Origin: Strigamia acuminata
Lineage: Eukaryota > Arthropoda > Chilopoda > Geophilomorpha > Linotaeniidae
DNA length: 64,000 bases
NCBI GenBank assembly: GCA_949358305.1
Contig: OX442318.1
Span: 2,652,501-2,716,500, forward strand
Direction of reading: 5' to 3'
This document shows positions 47,701 through 57,636 of this stretch, piece after piece. A program made the translations under genes and the position numbers. The stretch's first letter is position 1; every line of letters starts with the position of its first letter. The notes beneath the pieces were generated by a model. That model saw nothing but the letters and a program-made list of their open reading frames with translations. It did no database searches and was not told the origin of the DNA.

Positions 47701-50319
47701 GAGAGCGAAAACAAAAGAAATCAATTTCCGCTACTACGATGATGGACATGTAAACACTTCTTAGCAATCTTTCAATTAGTGAAGTGGTAACAGTAACAAT
47801 ATTTAATGTTTGCTATAAGATTGGTGTGGCTTTGGATGAAACAACGGATGAAAATGACTTGGAGGACTTGCTATGGATATTCCGCTGCAAGAAGAGCTTG
47901 GTAAGGAAGTTTGCGAGACTCCGTTAAGCGTTATTTAACAGTCTTTCCTTTGTATACAGTCTGAGATTGCCGGACAAGCAGAATCAAACTGTCAAAATAT
48001 TTTAATGTCACCTCTGCAGAGGTGCACAAAGTATTTGCAGCATCCAGTATTCAATAGGTACTAAACTAAATAACCATAGAAGCTCTTTTACTCTATCCAC
48101 GGAGTCTTCCGTCCAGTCAACGAAGAGCTTTTAAGATATTACCATACAAAATACACATTGTGCATTCTCTTTTTCTCTCAGCCACCACTCCGAAACCAAA
48201 TTAGTTAGATACATGAAGAGCCTTGAAAACAAAGACATTTCCTTGGTCCACTCGATGATTCCATTGGTAAAAATTTCACTTTTAATAGACAGAACTTTTA
48301 ATCACATCTGCAACAACTTGCAGGGTTCGTGCACTATGAAGCTTAACAGCAGTACAGAGATGCTGGTAACCAAAGAAAATAACATCAATTATTCAGTTTG
48401 CAAGATACAAATTTCTTTTTGCAGCCCATTTCATTCAATCAATTCAGTAATCTCCATCCTTTTGTCCCACTGGAACAAGCCATGGGCTACCAACAGCTCC
48501 TAAAAGAACTGGAAAAAGACATGTGTGAAATCACAGGCTACGATAAATTCTCTTTCCAACCAAACAGTGGAGCCCAGGGAGAGTACGCTGGTCTCAGAGC
48601 CATTACATCATACTTAGATTCCAAGTATCAATCTCACAGAAGGGTAAGAACACAACTTTCAGTTGCTGACAATCGGTATCAGCGATATTTGAAAATTTGC
48701 ACATCGGTCAAACTTTATATTAAACTACTTCAAACAGATCTGTCTCATACCCATCTCTGCTCATGGAACCAATCCTGCAAGTGCCCAAATGGCAGGGCTG
48801 AAAGTTGAAGTGGTCAACACAGCCAATGATGGCAGCATTGACATCAATCATCTCAAGCACAAGATAGAGAAGCACAGCAAACACTTAGCATGCATAATGA
48901 TAACATATCCATCAACAAATGGAGTGTTTGAAGACACAGTGAGGTAAGAAAAGGATTTTAAGATTCCACTTGTTTGTCCTTACATTTCATTCTTACAGAG
49001 AAGTGTGTGACATTGTACACTACTACGGAGGCCAAGTGTACTTAGATGGAGCTAACATGAACGCTCAGGTTGGCTTGTGCAGACCAGGAGACATGGGAGC
49101 AGATGTGTCACATCTCAACCTGCATAAAACATTCTGCATTCCTCATGGTGGTGGAGGCCCAGGAATGGGTCCTATTGGAGTGTAAGTAATCAAATAATCA
49201 TGGTTTAAACTTGAGGAAATCCTCACGGTGCATTTTGTCTTGCAGGAAATCTCACCTTGCCCCTTTTCTCCCTTCCCATCCGGTGATAAACCCGTTGGCT
49301 TCACTTGGCAAACAAGCCAGGTCTTTTGGAGTTGTCAGTTCAGCCCCTTGGAGCTCATGCTCAATCCTGCCCATTTCGTGGGCCTACATCAAAATGATGG
49401 GCAACGCCGGACTCAGCCGAGCTACCAAAACAGCCATTTTGAACGCCAACTACATGGTCCGCCGGTTGGAACCCCATTACAAGATCCTCTACAAGGGCAA
49501 AAATGGCATGGTGGCCCATGAGTTCATTTTGGATGTTAGAGACTTCAAGAAAACAGCCAACGTCGATTGCGTCGACTATGCCAAGCGGCTCCAAGACTAC
49601 GGTAAAAGAAAATGCCGACTAATCAAATCCCACCCACTAATTCCAACGTAAAAACCAGGCTACCACGCTCCGACAGTATCTTGGCCCGTAGCTGGCACTT
49701 TGATGGTAGAACCAACTGAATCGGAAGACAAGTCGGAAATTGACAGATTTTGTGATGCAATGCTAGGTAAGCAACAAACTACCGTATTTTACCGATTAAG
49801 AGTTGCCCTCGAATAGTAGCCGCGGCTGAGACACCAAGAATACCGTATTTTTGCAAAAGTACGGTATTGTTTCCGTATTTAACCTCGTCTATTCTTCTTT
49901 CAGCCATCCGGCAAGAAGTCAAAGACATCGAAGAAGGCCGGTCACATCCCGAACAGAATCCGCTCAAGGTAAAACCACCTTCTATAAATCAAATCCACAA
50001 CATCACACTTTGCTCGTCTCTAGATGGCACCACACACATTGCATGACGTCACCGCCATGAACTGGACCAGACCTTACTCCAGAGAGGTGGCAGCCTTTCC
50101 TATTGTAAGTTAACCGACAAATCCGACATTTACAGACATTCTTACATCCCCGTTCCATTCCAGTCTTTCGTCACCCCGGATACCAAAATGTGGCCCACCG
50201 TTGGACGCATCGACGAAGCTTACGGGGACAGAAACTTGATGTGTTCGTGTCCCCCGATGGAGTCATACCAGTCGCCCCATTTGGAGACGGATGAACCGCA
50301 AGCCATGGCCGCTGCTTGA
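44725..50319 (+). CDS. GLDC: Glycine dehydrogenase (decarboxylating), P-protein of the glycine cleavage system
   Basis: Mitochondrial PLP enzyme that decarboxylates glycine and passes the aminomethyl group to the H-protein lipoyl arm. Twenty exons (44725-44925, 45165-45243, 45350-45485, 45903-46067, 46124-46201, 46849-46996, 47155-47554, 47610-47749, 47820-47900, 47960-48057, 48182-48266, 48324-48365, 48425-48643, 48738-48943, 48999-49181, 49246-49601, 49659-49766, 49904-49968, 50024-50104, 50164-50319) give 3027 bp, 1008 residues (human 1020). The arginine-rich start [17 protein letters not shown] fits a mitochondrial presequence. Motifs: [30 protein letters not shown]-region [32 protein letters not shown], and the PLP lysine in [18 protein letters not shown] (about residue 736). 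Introns are short and unusually free of tandem arrays compared with the neighbouring genes. Confidence 0.97.
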
Positions 50320-50353
50320 GTTGTTGGCGGCAAAATCACTTTTTAGTTTTTAG

Positions 50354-50359
50354 AATAAA
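50354..50359 (+). terminator. Glycine decarboxylase polyadenylation signal
   Basis: AATAAA 35 bp after the stop codon. Only about 87 bp separate the decarboxylase stop from the reverse-complement stop of the adjoining nardilysin-tail copy, so the ancestral genes were tightly tail to tail. Confidence 0.7.
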
Positions 50360-50406
50360 AGAACATTTTAATTCAGTTTGTCGGCCATTTTTCTTCTTTT
50401 TTTTTT

Positions 50407-50535
50407 TCATTTTACAATTTTGACTACGGGGAACACCGATAGACCTTGTTTGTACCTAAAGATGTCGCATATGTACTTGTCGGGGTCTTCGAGGGGCTCG
50501 GGGTTCGTGAGGAGTTGTAATTCGTAGGTTTGGTG
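50407..50535 (-). pseudogene. Truncated nardilysin C-terminal fragment (junction copy A)
   Basis: The minus strand reads the same tail as the intact gene at 57.5 kb (DPDKYICDIFRYKQGLSVFP, ending KIVK then TGA). The homology is cut off mid-exon with no splice acceptor. It is the left-behind 3' end of nardilysin after the junction was duplicated. Confidence 0.88.
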
Positions 50536-50664
50536 TTTTGCGCAATCGAGTGGTTGGATTTAAAAAAAAAAAATAGAGTTTAAATAACGTAAATCGATTT
50601 ATTTCTGGTATTAAATATGACATGGCAATACATTAAAAAGTCAGGTTTTAATTGACGAGTGAGT

Positions 50665-51170
50665 TTAGTCTTCTTTTAGAGCGTTGTAGCGGTCTTTATC
50701 CATCCGGAGAACTCGAATTAACTCCTCAGAATCATTTTTGGTCTAGAAATTTAATTAAATTTAACTTAATCGAATGTTTAAAAATTAAAAATTTATTCAC
50801 CTTTTGTTTGAGTTGTTCAACGTGCTCTTTTTTCTGTTTTATATAAATGTCGCGATTTTTGACGGCCGTTTCAATCTGTTGCTGCATTTCCTCGTTTTTC
50901 CTCAACATTTCCACCACACCCAAATTAGTTTACACCTTCTGCTTTATTTGTCTGTTTTAAATGCAAAAAATTAATGAAAATCGATTAAAATCAATTAATA
51001 AAAATCAATCAAAAATTGATGAAAATCGATCAAAAATTAATGGAAATCGATTAAAATTAACTCCAAAAATCACTTTTTTAATCCGTCGCTTGTTGCTTTC
51101 AACGAATCTTTTTTCGCCTGTGCCTGCAGTTGAATTTCCTGACGACTCTTAAGTTGCCATCCGACTTCGG
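50665..51170 (-). pseudogene. Coiled-coil protein gene fragment, probably decayed
   Basis: Two exons fit well. 50801 to about 50929 encodes MLRKNEEMQQQIETAVKNRD and then YIKQKKEHVEQLKQK. 50742-50665 encodes TKNDSEELIRVLRMDKDRYN then ALKED and a TAA. They join in phase across a GT-AG intron. Upstream, at about 51170-51065, another frame reads EVGWQLKSRQEIQLQAQAKK. Between them an in-frame TAA at 50930-50932 (QIKQKV-stop-TNLG) interrupts what looks like continuous coiled-coil. The heptad-rich, KxNRD/EHVExLKxK pattern is loosely stathmin-like, but I cannot name the family. It lies inside the DNA inserted between junction copies A and B. Confidence 0.4.
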
Positions 51171-51474
51171 TTATATTTCGACTGCGTGGCTTTGAGGTTC
51201 GCGGCGAGTCGTGATTTCTTGTTTTGGACAACTTTCAAGCCGGCTTTTAAGAAGCGCTTTATTGATAGATTAGAAGTCACTTTGGCGTGGATAGTTACCG
51301 GGTTAGGCCTGTGCTTTCTTTTCGCAGTCGTATTGTGTGCTGTAGGTTATCCATTTTGGCAACGCATCGAAAATTTGTTAGAGCAGTAAATCCCGTAAGA
51401 AAAACGGTTTACATCCGTTTTTCCTAGTTTTATACTCGTTTTTTCTAGTTTTAGACCCATTTTTCTCATTTCTT

Positions 51475-51650
51475 AAAGATTTATACCCGTTTTTATTGGT
51501 TTATACCCGTTTTTATTGGTTTATACACGTTTTTCCTAGTTTATACACGTTTTTCCTAGTTTATACACGTTTTTCCTAGTTTTAGACCCTTTTTTCTCAG
51601 TTTATTTAACTTTTTCTCAGTTTATTTAAGTTTTATACCAGTTTTTATTG
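51475..51650. repeat. 20 bp tandem array in the inserted region
   Basis: Several copies of GTTTATACCCGTTTTTATTG and TTTATACACGTTTTTCCTAG, in 20 bp register. Confidence 0.8.
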
Positions 51651-54069
51651 GTTTTGGACATGTGTTATATTGATTTTATTTTATTGATTTTTGACATTCT
51701 TTTTATTTAGGCAAACCACAAATTGTCATCATGTTGGTGCACTGTTAGAGTATTACTGTAAAACAGTAAATGAAAATGGCACTCAAACAGGCAATGGTCA
51801 GAAAATAACTGACATTGTGACCACAGAGAGGGCGCCACTTGTCAGATCATGTGACCGAAGACAAGGAACATGAAAGTAGTATTATTCTGTGAGTGCACAA
51901 CTCGAACTATTTCAAAATGGGAAACATATGCTCGGGGGATGAAAGTATCTTCATAGAATTTTTTTTCCGGATTTCCTTAAACACAAATCCTGCAACAATT
52001 CGGTCACAACAGAAAAGATTAAAGGATTGGTTATTTGAGAGATTTGCTTTAGCTACTGGTTATTTAGGATTATTGATTCTTTTATTGGACATCATCTGTT
52101 CCGTTTGTGATCCTTTCGTCAGATCGATTTATCCCGAGCAGTGCTGGATTGGAAAGAAATTTAGTACCGGGCCACGGGAACAAATTTATACCCCTGCCAC
52201 CGGGATATTCCAGGTATCTCACTTGACCAGTCCAGCATTGGGGTTTTGTATCAGAAAGGCAATAGTAGAACTAGTAATTAATATTGAACATGAAATATAA
52301 ATAAAAACAGAAAGACTATCGGAAGGTTAGCCCAAGAAGTTTTAAAGAAATGAAAATTGTTGAAAGATTCTTTTTTATCTGTCCATGTATCGCTTTTACC
52401 GTTAAAAGATTTTACAAATAAACTCAGGTCCCTAAACGAAGCCATGGAGTTTAACATCATAAAACACGCATGCATGGCAACTCCACACAAGCAATACAAA
52501 TATTTTAGTTTAACACTAGAACAGCTAGACTGGTCAAAATGACCCAATAGGTTTCCAGTAGTGTTTTTATTATTTAGCATTATTATTATTTTAGTGGCAT
52601 TTGAATAAAAAAGAGAGAATTAACCTAGAACGACTGCACGCAATGTCAAATTGATTTGTTTTAAATTCAGAAACACCTTTGGGCGTCCCCAACAAAGATG
52701 AAAAGACAAAGAACCACTCCGTGGGTCATCCAGAAAAAAGCGACTGAAAAATTTTCTACAGTCCCAGAGAAGTCCAACCAAGAGCATTCGAGATTGATTA
52801 CAATTCATAGAGCAAGAACCTTGACCATCCTCTGAGCCACTGATTACTTTGAAAATAAAAACCGGGTTTCAGAAATCATATCCCAAACTGAACACTTCAT
52901 GTCATGAAAAAAGGCAAACGCCATTACCATTACCAATCACGAAAAATGCCAAATTCCCGATCAAAAACCCACAAGAGGAGGAGAGCATCAAGCGGAAGAA
53001 ACTACAAATATAATAGTTGCATGTACAAATCAATGGAGAAATTGATAAATAAAAATTCATGACCAATTGGTAAATGCTTCTCTCTGTGCAGTCTTACAAT
53101 ACCAACATTATGGCAACCAGAGCTCTCTTTTAGCTCTGCAAATTTCTAGCTGTCATTTGCTTGGCAATAGTTGCAATATAAAAGAAAGTTATATCAAGTC
53201 CAGTGAGATTAATTGATGATTATACTATAATGCAAAGACAGACTGACATTAAAGCGTTTTTGGTGCATACTTTGTTACCACAAATGAATGTATTTTTGGC
53301 ACAATGAGCAAACACACCATAAGTAGCTGACCATTGGCAGTACATAAAAGGAAACAGTGCATGGAAGCAGGACGATAAAAACAAGTGCAGAAATGTGGGG
53401 GAATTAATTTGTTTGGGATTGTATTTTGGCATGGATGTGTTGCACAACCAGAGCTCTCTTCCTTCCACGTCAAGTCATCAGTTTATCCAGGACTGACCAA
53501 CTGATCATTGCCCTCTATCAAACAAACAAGAAACAAGCAACACGAAATTCCACATTTCAAAACAAATCTAAAGAATTGAATTTAAAATACCAAACTAAAG
53601 AAAATAAAAAGATATTTCAAGAGTCCATTGAACACTCATAACAAATATATTCATTTTAAATGCACTAGGCTTAAAATGGAGAAGAAGTGAAATTAACCCT
53701 AAAATGGAATCCAGAAGTGGAATTAAGCCCAAAATGAATTAAATGAGGAATCAAACCATCTTAATCCTGTTCCTTGGCTGTGCGTGATTGAATTCTGCAG
53801 AAATACAAAGGAAAGACAAGAGAAATAGAGAATGTGGTGTGAATTCTGCAGAAATACAAAAAACATTCAATGGAAATTCAATGGAATGTGGTGTCAAGGG
53901 ATAAAAACAACGGCGAAATGGAAGGAAGAGCACAACAAACAAAATCTCGTGCTGATCGAGTTACGTGACAAATTATTGTTTAGTACGCTAAACAATAATT
54001 TGTATTGTTTACACAATTTTCATGACCAGTTTGAATTTATAAGAAACGTCACATGCGCGTTTACCATGA
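51651..54069. other. Inserted DNA with no assignable gene; possible piggyBac-like end
   Basis: At 52510-52513 a TTAA is followed by CACTAGAACAG and then GGTCAAAATGACCC. This resembles piggyBac-family termini, which use TTAA as target. TTAACCTAGAACGACTGCAC at about 52620 is similar. I could not read a transposase or find the partner terminus. An 18 bp-arm hairpin around AAATTATTGTTTAG lies at about 53966-54003, and GAATTCTGCAGAAATACAAA occurs twice near 53790 and 53842. No convincing gene is seen. Confidence 0.35.
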
Positions 54070-54110
54070 GATGACGCGGGAAGCGGGTGATGTTTGCGAT
54101 TTTTACAAAG

Positions 54111-54202
54111 ATGGAATCGGGGTCGTCGAATTTCTGCGTTACGAAAGACACAAATAATGCGCTAAAAGTTGGACAATTCCCAGTTCCGATATATCGCACG
54201 AG
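54111..54202 (+). CDS. Possible first exon of a small unknown gene
   Basis: ATG at 54111 opens a frame (MESGSSNFCVTKDTNNALKV, then GQFPVPIYRT) that ends at a GT donor at 54203. A TAG acceptor at about 54278 continues it in frame as SCSSLPP, to another donor-like CCG|GTAAGG where a MITE is inserted. No family is recognised, and chance is not excluded. Confidence 0.22.
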
Positions 54203-54307
54203 GTGGGTTGTTGTTTGTATTAATTTTAATTGCCTTATTTCGTGTTTTTATTGATTTTATTTGGCTTTTTTTCCTAGTTGCAGCAGTTTACCTCCGGTAA
54301 GGAGATT

Positions 54308-54512
54308 CGGTAGAATGACGGTTTACGGGCGACCCGAAAATCAAGTTTATTAAATTCAGTTCAAATTAAAGAAAAAATTAAAAATTAAAACCCCAAGAAG
54401 GGCTAACAAGGGGGGCCTGCGCCCCCCCTTGACCCCCCGCAAACCTCACCTTGCTGGTTTTTTTATGCTAACCAATTCTTTTTCGGGTCGCCCGTAAACC
54501 GTCATTCTGCCG
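54308..54512. mobile_element. 205 bp MITE with ~33 bp inverted repeats and GAGATT duplication
   Basis: The left end CGGTAGAATGACGGTTTACG and the right end CGTAAACCGTCATTCTGCCG pair over about 33 bp (GGGCGACCCGAAAA continues the stem). The flanks share GAGATT (54302-54307 and 54513-54518), or GGAGATT if one end base is counted. The interior holds GGGGGGCCTGCGCCCCCCC, a GC palindrome. The superfamily is not certain from a 6-7 bp duplication. Confidence 0.8.
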
Positions 54513-54569
54513 GAGATTCTGCGCAAAACGAATAGCGGGTGGCTCAAGGAGTGAAGGAAGAGGGGATCG

Positions 54570-54761
54570 CCATTTGGAGACGGATGAACCGCAAGCCATG
54601 GCCGCTGCTTGAGTTGTTGGCAGCGAAATCACTTTTTAGTTTTTAGAATAAAAGAACATTTTAATTCAGTTTGTCGGCCATTTTTCTTCTTTTTTTTTCA
54701 TTTTACAATTTTGACTACGGGGAACACCGATAGACCTTGTTTGTACCTAAAGATGTTGCAT
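54570..54761. repeat. Copy B of the triplicated decarboxylase/nardilysin junction
   Basis: Carries the last 13 codons of the decarboxylase ([13 protein letters not shown] and TGA at 54610-54612), its AATAAA, and in reverse the last codons of nardilysin (stop at 54700-54698). It is about 192 bp, nearly identical to copy A, and begins and ends abruptly. Confidence 0.92.
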
Positions 54762-54819
54762 GTTTACACTCACTTCGAATGAGTGTAAACATCAAATTTG
54801 AAAAAAAGTGTTTTCTCGT

Positions 54820-54946
54820 GTTTTTCCGAGTACCGCGGGAGTACCGCAAAATCCCGGTACCGATACTGTATCGGGACCGCGGTACTTTTTGCGAAGTACC
54901 GCGTACTTGTACAGTGGTACACGTTAGGTATACCGCGCCCAACACT
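54820..54946. mobile_element. Truncated hAT-like terminus
   Basis: Read on the minus strand from 54946, the sequence begins CAGTGTTGGGCGCGGTATAC and continues with repeated GTAC-rich words (GTACCGC, AAGTACGCGG). This is a common hAT-type end. I find no matching opposite end or 8 bp duplication, so it looks truncated. Confidence 0.4.
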
Positions 54947-55020
54947 GGAATTTCGTCTTTAAAATTTTCCTTTAGTGTAGGGGGTATCAATTGGATGATC
55001 ATACAAAAGGCCAAGTACTT

Positions 55021-56058
55021 GGGATGGACTAATCGGCAGCTGTCAATCGTCAGCTGTCAGCTGGCAGCTGACGAATCGGATTATGTCGCTAATCCGCAAA
55101 AAACGCCGAAACTAATCGGCAGCTGGCAGCTGTCAATCGTCAGCTGCCGCCGATTTTTGGCTCCGATTTTCGACCGTCAGCTGCGTCGGTTTTTGGCCGA
55201 CAGCTGCCGGTAGCTGCGTCGGTTTTAGACCGGCAGCTGCGCAGGTTTTGACCGGCAGCTGGGCCGGTATTGGGCCGGCAGCTGGGCCGGTTTTGGGCCG
55301 GCAGCTGCGCCGGTTTTCGATCGTCAGCTGCCGGCGATTTTTGACGTACAGCTGACGATTTTTGGCCGGCGATTTTGGCCCGACAGTATTTCATTTCATT
55401 TGTAGTATTTCATTTCATTTGTAGTATTTATTTCATTTATATTTATTAATTTATATTTGTATTCATTTGTATTCATTTATATTCATTTATATTCATATAT
55501 ATTTATATTCATATATATTTATATTCATATATATTTATATTCATATTTATTTGTAGTATTTCACGTGTATTTCATGTGTATTTCATAGCGCTGACGGTCG
55601 AAAACCAGCAGTTGACGGTCAAAAATCGACGCAGCTGCCGATCTAAAACCGGCGCAGCTGCCGGTCAAATACACGATCGAAAATGCTGCCATCAAATTCA
55701 AAAATCGTCAGCTGTACGTCAAAAATCGGCGGCAGCTGACGATCGAAAATCGCCGGCAACTGACGATCGAAAACCGGCGCAGCTGCCAGCCCAAAACCGG
55801 CCCAGCTGCCGGTCAAAACCAGCGCAGCTGCCGGTCTAAAACCGGCGCAGCTACCGGCAGCTGTCGGCCAAAAACCGGCGCAGCTGACGGTCGAAAATCG
55901 GAGCCAAAAATCGGCGGCAGCTGACGATTGACAGCTGCCAGCTGCCGATTAGTTTCGGCATTTTTTGCGGATTAGCGACATAATCCGATTCGTCAGCTGC
56001 CAGCTGACAGCTGACAGCTGACAGCTGACGATTGACAGCTGCCGATTAGTCCATCCCC
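55021..56058. mobile_element. 1.04 kb foldback element built from CAGCTG repeats
   Basis: Two long inverted arms (about 55021-55385 and 55590-56058) flank an AT-rich core of TATTTATATTCATATATA repeats. The outer ends are GGGATGGACTAATCGGCAGC and its complement, and AAGTACTT flanks the element at 55013-55020 and 56059-56066. The arms are GC-rich and consist of about 21-23 bp units that nearly all contain the palindrome CAGCTG with CCGG or CGGTTTT spacers. There is no coding sequence. The duplication is itself palindromic, so its status as a target duplication is likely but not certain. Confidence 0.85.
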
Positions 56059-56212
56059 AAGTACTTCATGACAACCAGGAAAAGGAGCCCAACCATTAAA
56101 TAAAGAAAAAATGTATCAACTGACATTCTCAAAACGATTTTAGTCGCAAAGTTTTTACAGTTATTCTTCTAATTACACAACGAAGAAACAACAAGAGTAA
56201 AAAAATGCCTGC

Positions 56213-57060
56213 TTAAGAAATAACAGTGGTAGATATAGCAAATAGCATCAATAAGTGTTTAGTAAATTTACCAGATACTCGTAGATGATGTGAACTTTCA
56301 TCAACAACATCAACTTGGTGATCTAACTTCTCCAGTAAACGAGTAAATTCATCCAGACGTGTGTAATAAGGAACAAGCAAGCAGTGACCACCATTGAAGA
56401 CTTCCAATTTTGCTTTTTGAAGCAAATGAAATAATGAACGTAATGTGGAATGCGTGGACCCCACAATTTTGGGTGTACGTATTGTTTACAGTAAATAGCT
56501 ACATCATGAACAGCACACGCGATGAAAAAAAACCAGTAGAATTCAGACTTGAACAGTAAACAAGAGGCTTCATATTCTGGCGAAATTCAACGTAATTAAA
56601 CTCAATAGTATCAATAATTGTAAATAACTTTACCAAAAAAATGAGGCACCACTTCACCAACCTGATCAACCTCATGATTTTGCTTCCAAGCCTGTGGAAG
56701 AAGAAGAAAGAAAAGACCGAAAAGACGAACCAGAGCAAAGAAAAGAAGCGCCAACAACATAATAACGATAAACGAAACGCAAAACCAGTTCAGGAACACT
56801 TTCTTTTTTCTACTTGACAAGAATAACAAAAATTGAAAACAATGTTAACTTTGCTAATAGCGCCATAAAGTATCTGACCGAATTTCGCCGTTGAGAAAGA
56901 GTTCGTATCTACGACGGGACGTCCGCCTGAGATACGAAATCATGGTCATGTGCATCGTAAAAATGCCCAAAAGGAACCCAGTGAGCCAAAACTCAGGTAC
57001 AGGTATTAACATTGTCGAATGTAGTCGCTGATGTGTGTTCAACTTAGTTAACACTTGTAT
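56213..57060 (-). CDS. Possible small membrane-protein gene, fragments
   Basis: Three open stretches on the minus strand look coding in character. About 57021-56863 reads MLIPVPEFWLTGFLLGIFTM, with a membrane segment, to a TAG. About 56815-56635 reads KKKVFLNWFCVSFIVIMLLA, with a long hydrophobic helix, then HEVDQVGEVVPHFFG. About 56464-56265 reads STLRSLFHLLQKAKLEVFNG, GGHCLLVPYYTRLDEFTRLL and so on. Possible donors exist at 56629 and 56268, but I cannot build one coherent transcript or name the family. It lies between junction copies B and C. Confidence 0.3.
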
Positions 57061-57409
57061 AAACAATCATACATTATAAAGTTGCTAGGTTGCCTAGCGA
57101 CCTCTATTGCTCGCTCAATTTATCATTCGTCCACATTATAATCCACATCCGTGTCAGTTGGTCATTTCCATCCAACAAACCAGATTGACATGAGCCTAAA
57201 AATGAATTTTTGAGCCTAAAAATGATTTTTAGCAGAGAACACTACAGTCGCAAAAATAAAAACAGTTATTCTTTTAATTAAACAAGATAGAAAAAACAAG
57301 AGTAAAAAAAATGTCTGCTGGAAATAAATTGCAAATGACTGCAACTACCACTTCCTGTGATTTTTGAAAGTTACCTAGCAGTAAACCTCGCAAATAAAAC
57401 AGACTGTAC

Positions 57410-57636
57410 AGCCATGGCCGCTGCTTGAGTTGTTGGCAGAGAAATCACTTTTTAGTTTTTAGAATAAAAGAACATTTTAATTCAGTTTTTCGGTCATTTT
57501 TTTTTTTTCATTTTACAATTTTGACTACGGGGAACACCGATAGACCTTGTTTGTACCTAAAGATGTCGCATATGTACTTGTCGGGGTCTTCGAGGGGCTC
57601 GGGGTTCGTGAGGAGTTGTAGTTCGTAGGTTTGGTG
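57410..57636. repeat. Copy C of the triplicated junction (intact nardilysin side)
   Basis: Begins abruptly at AGCCATGGCCGCTGCTTGAG (the decarboxylase end, five codons and stop), then runs through the AATAAA into the genuine nardilysin last exon. It is similar to copy A over about 230 bp. Confidence 0.92.

Larger units (their letters stand above)
50277..50535. repeat. Copy A of the triplicated decarboxylase/nardilysin junction
   Basis: Contains the genuine end of the decarboxylase gene plus, in reverse orientation, the last 40 or so codons of nardilysin. 50277-50470 is nearly identical to copy B (54570-54761), and 50301-50535 to copy C (57410-57636). Homology stops abruptly after GGTTTGGTG at 50535. 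Confidence 0.92.

Noticed and set aside
50040-50055. A further TGACGTCA within the glycine decarboxylase coding sequence
   Set aside because: It is inside a conserved exon (LHDVTAMNW), so the match is dictated by codons.
51186-51389. 67-codon plus-strand frame with one hydrophobic segment
   Set aside because: It starts and ends without context, overlaps a minus-strand coiled-coil fragment, and has no recognisable family; too weak to call.
51893-52300. 135-codon plus-strand frame with a hydrophobic stretch
   Set aside because: Not recognised, no flanking exons found; could be chance or an old transposon remnant.
53220-53473. Cys-rich minus-strand frames (YNPKQ-like motif)
   Set aside because: Considered as piggyBac transposase remnant, but no catalytic residues or consistent frame could be followed.
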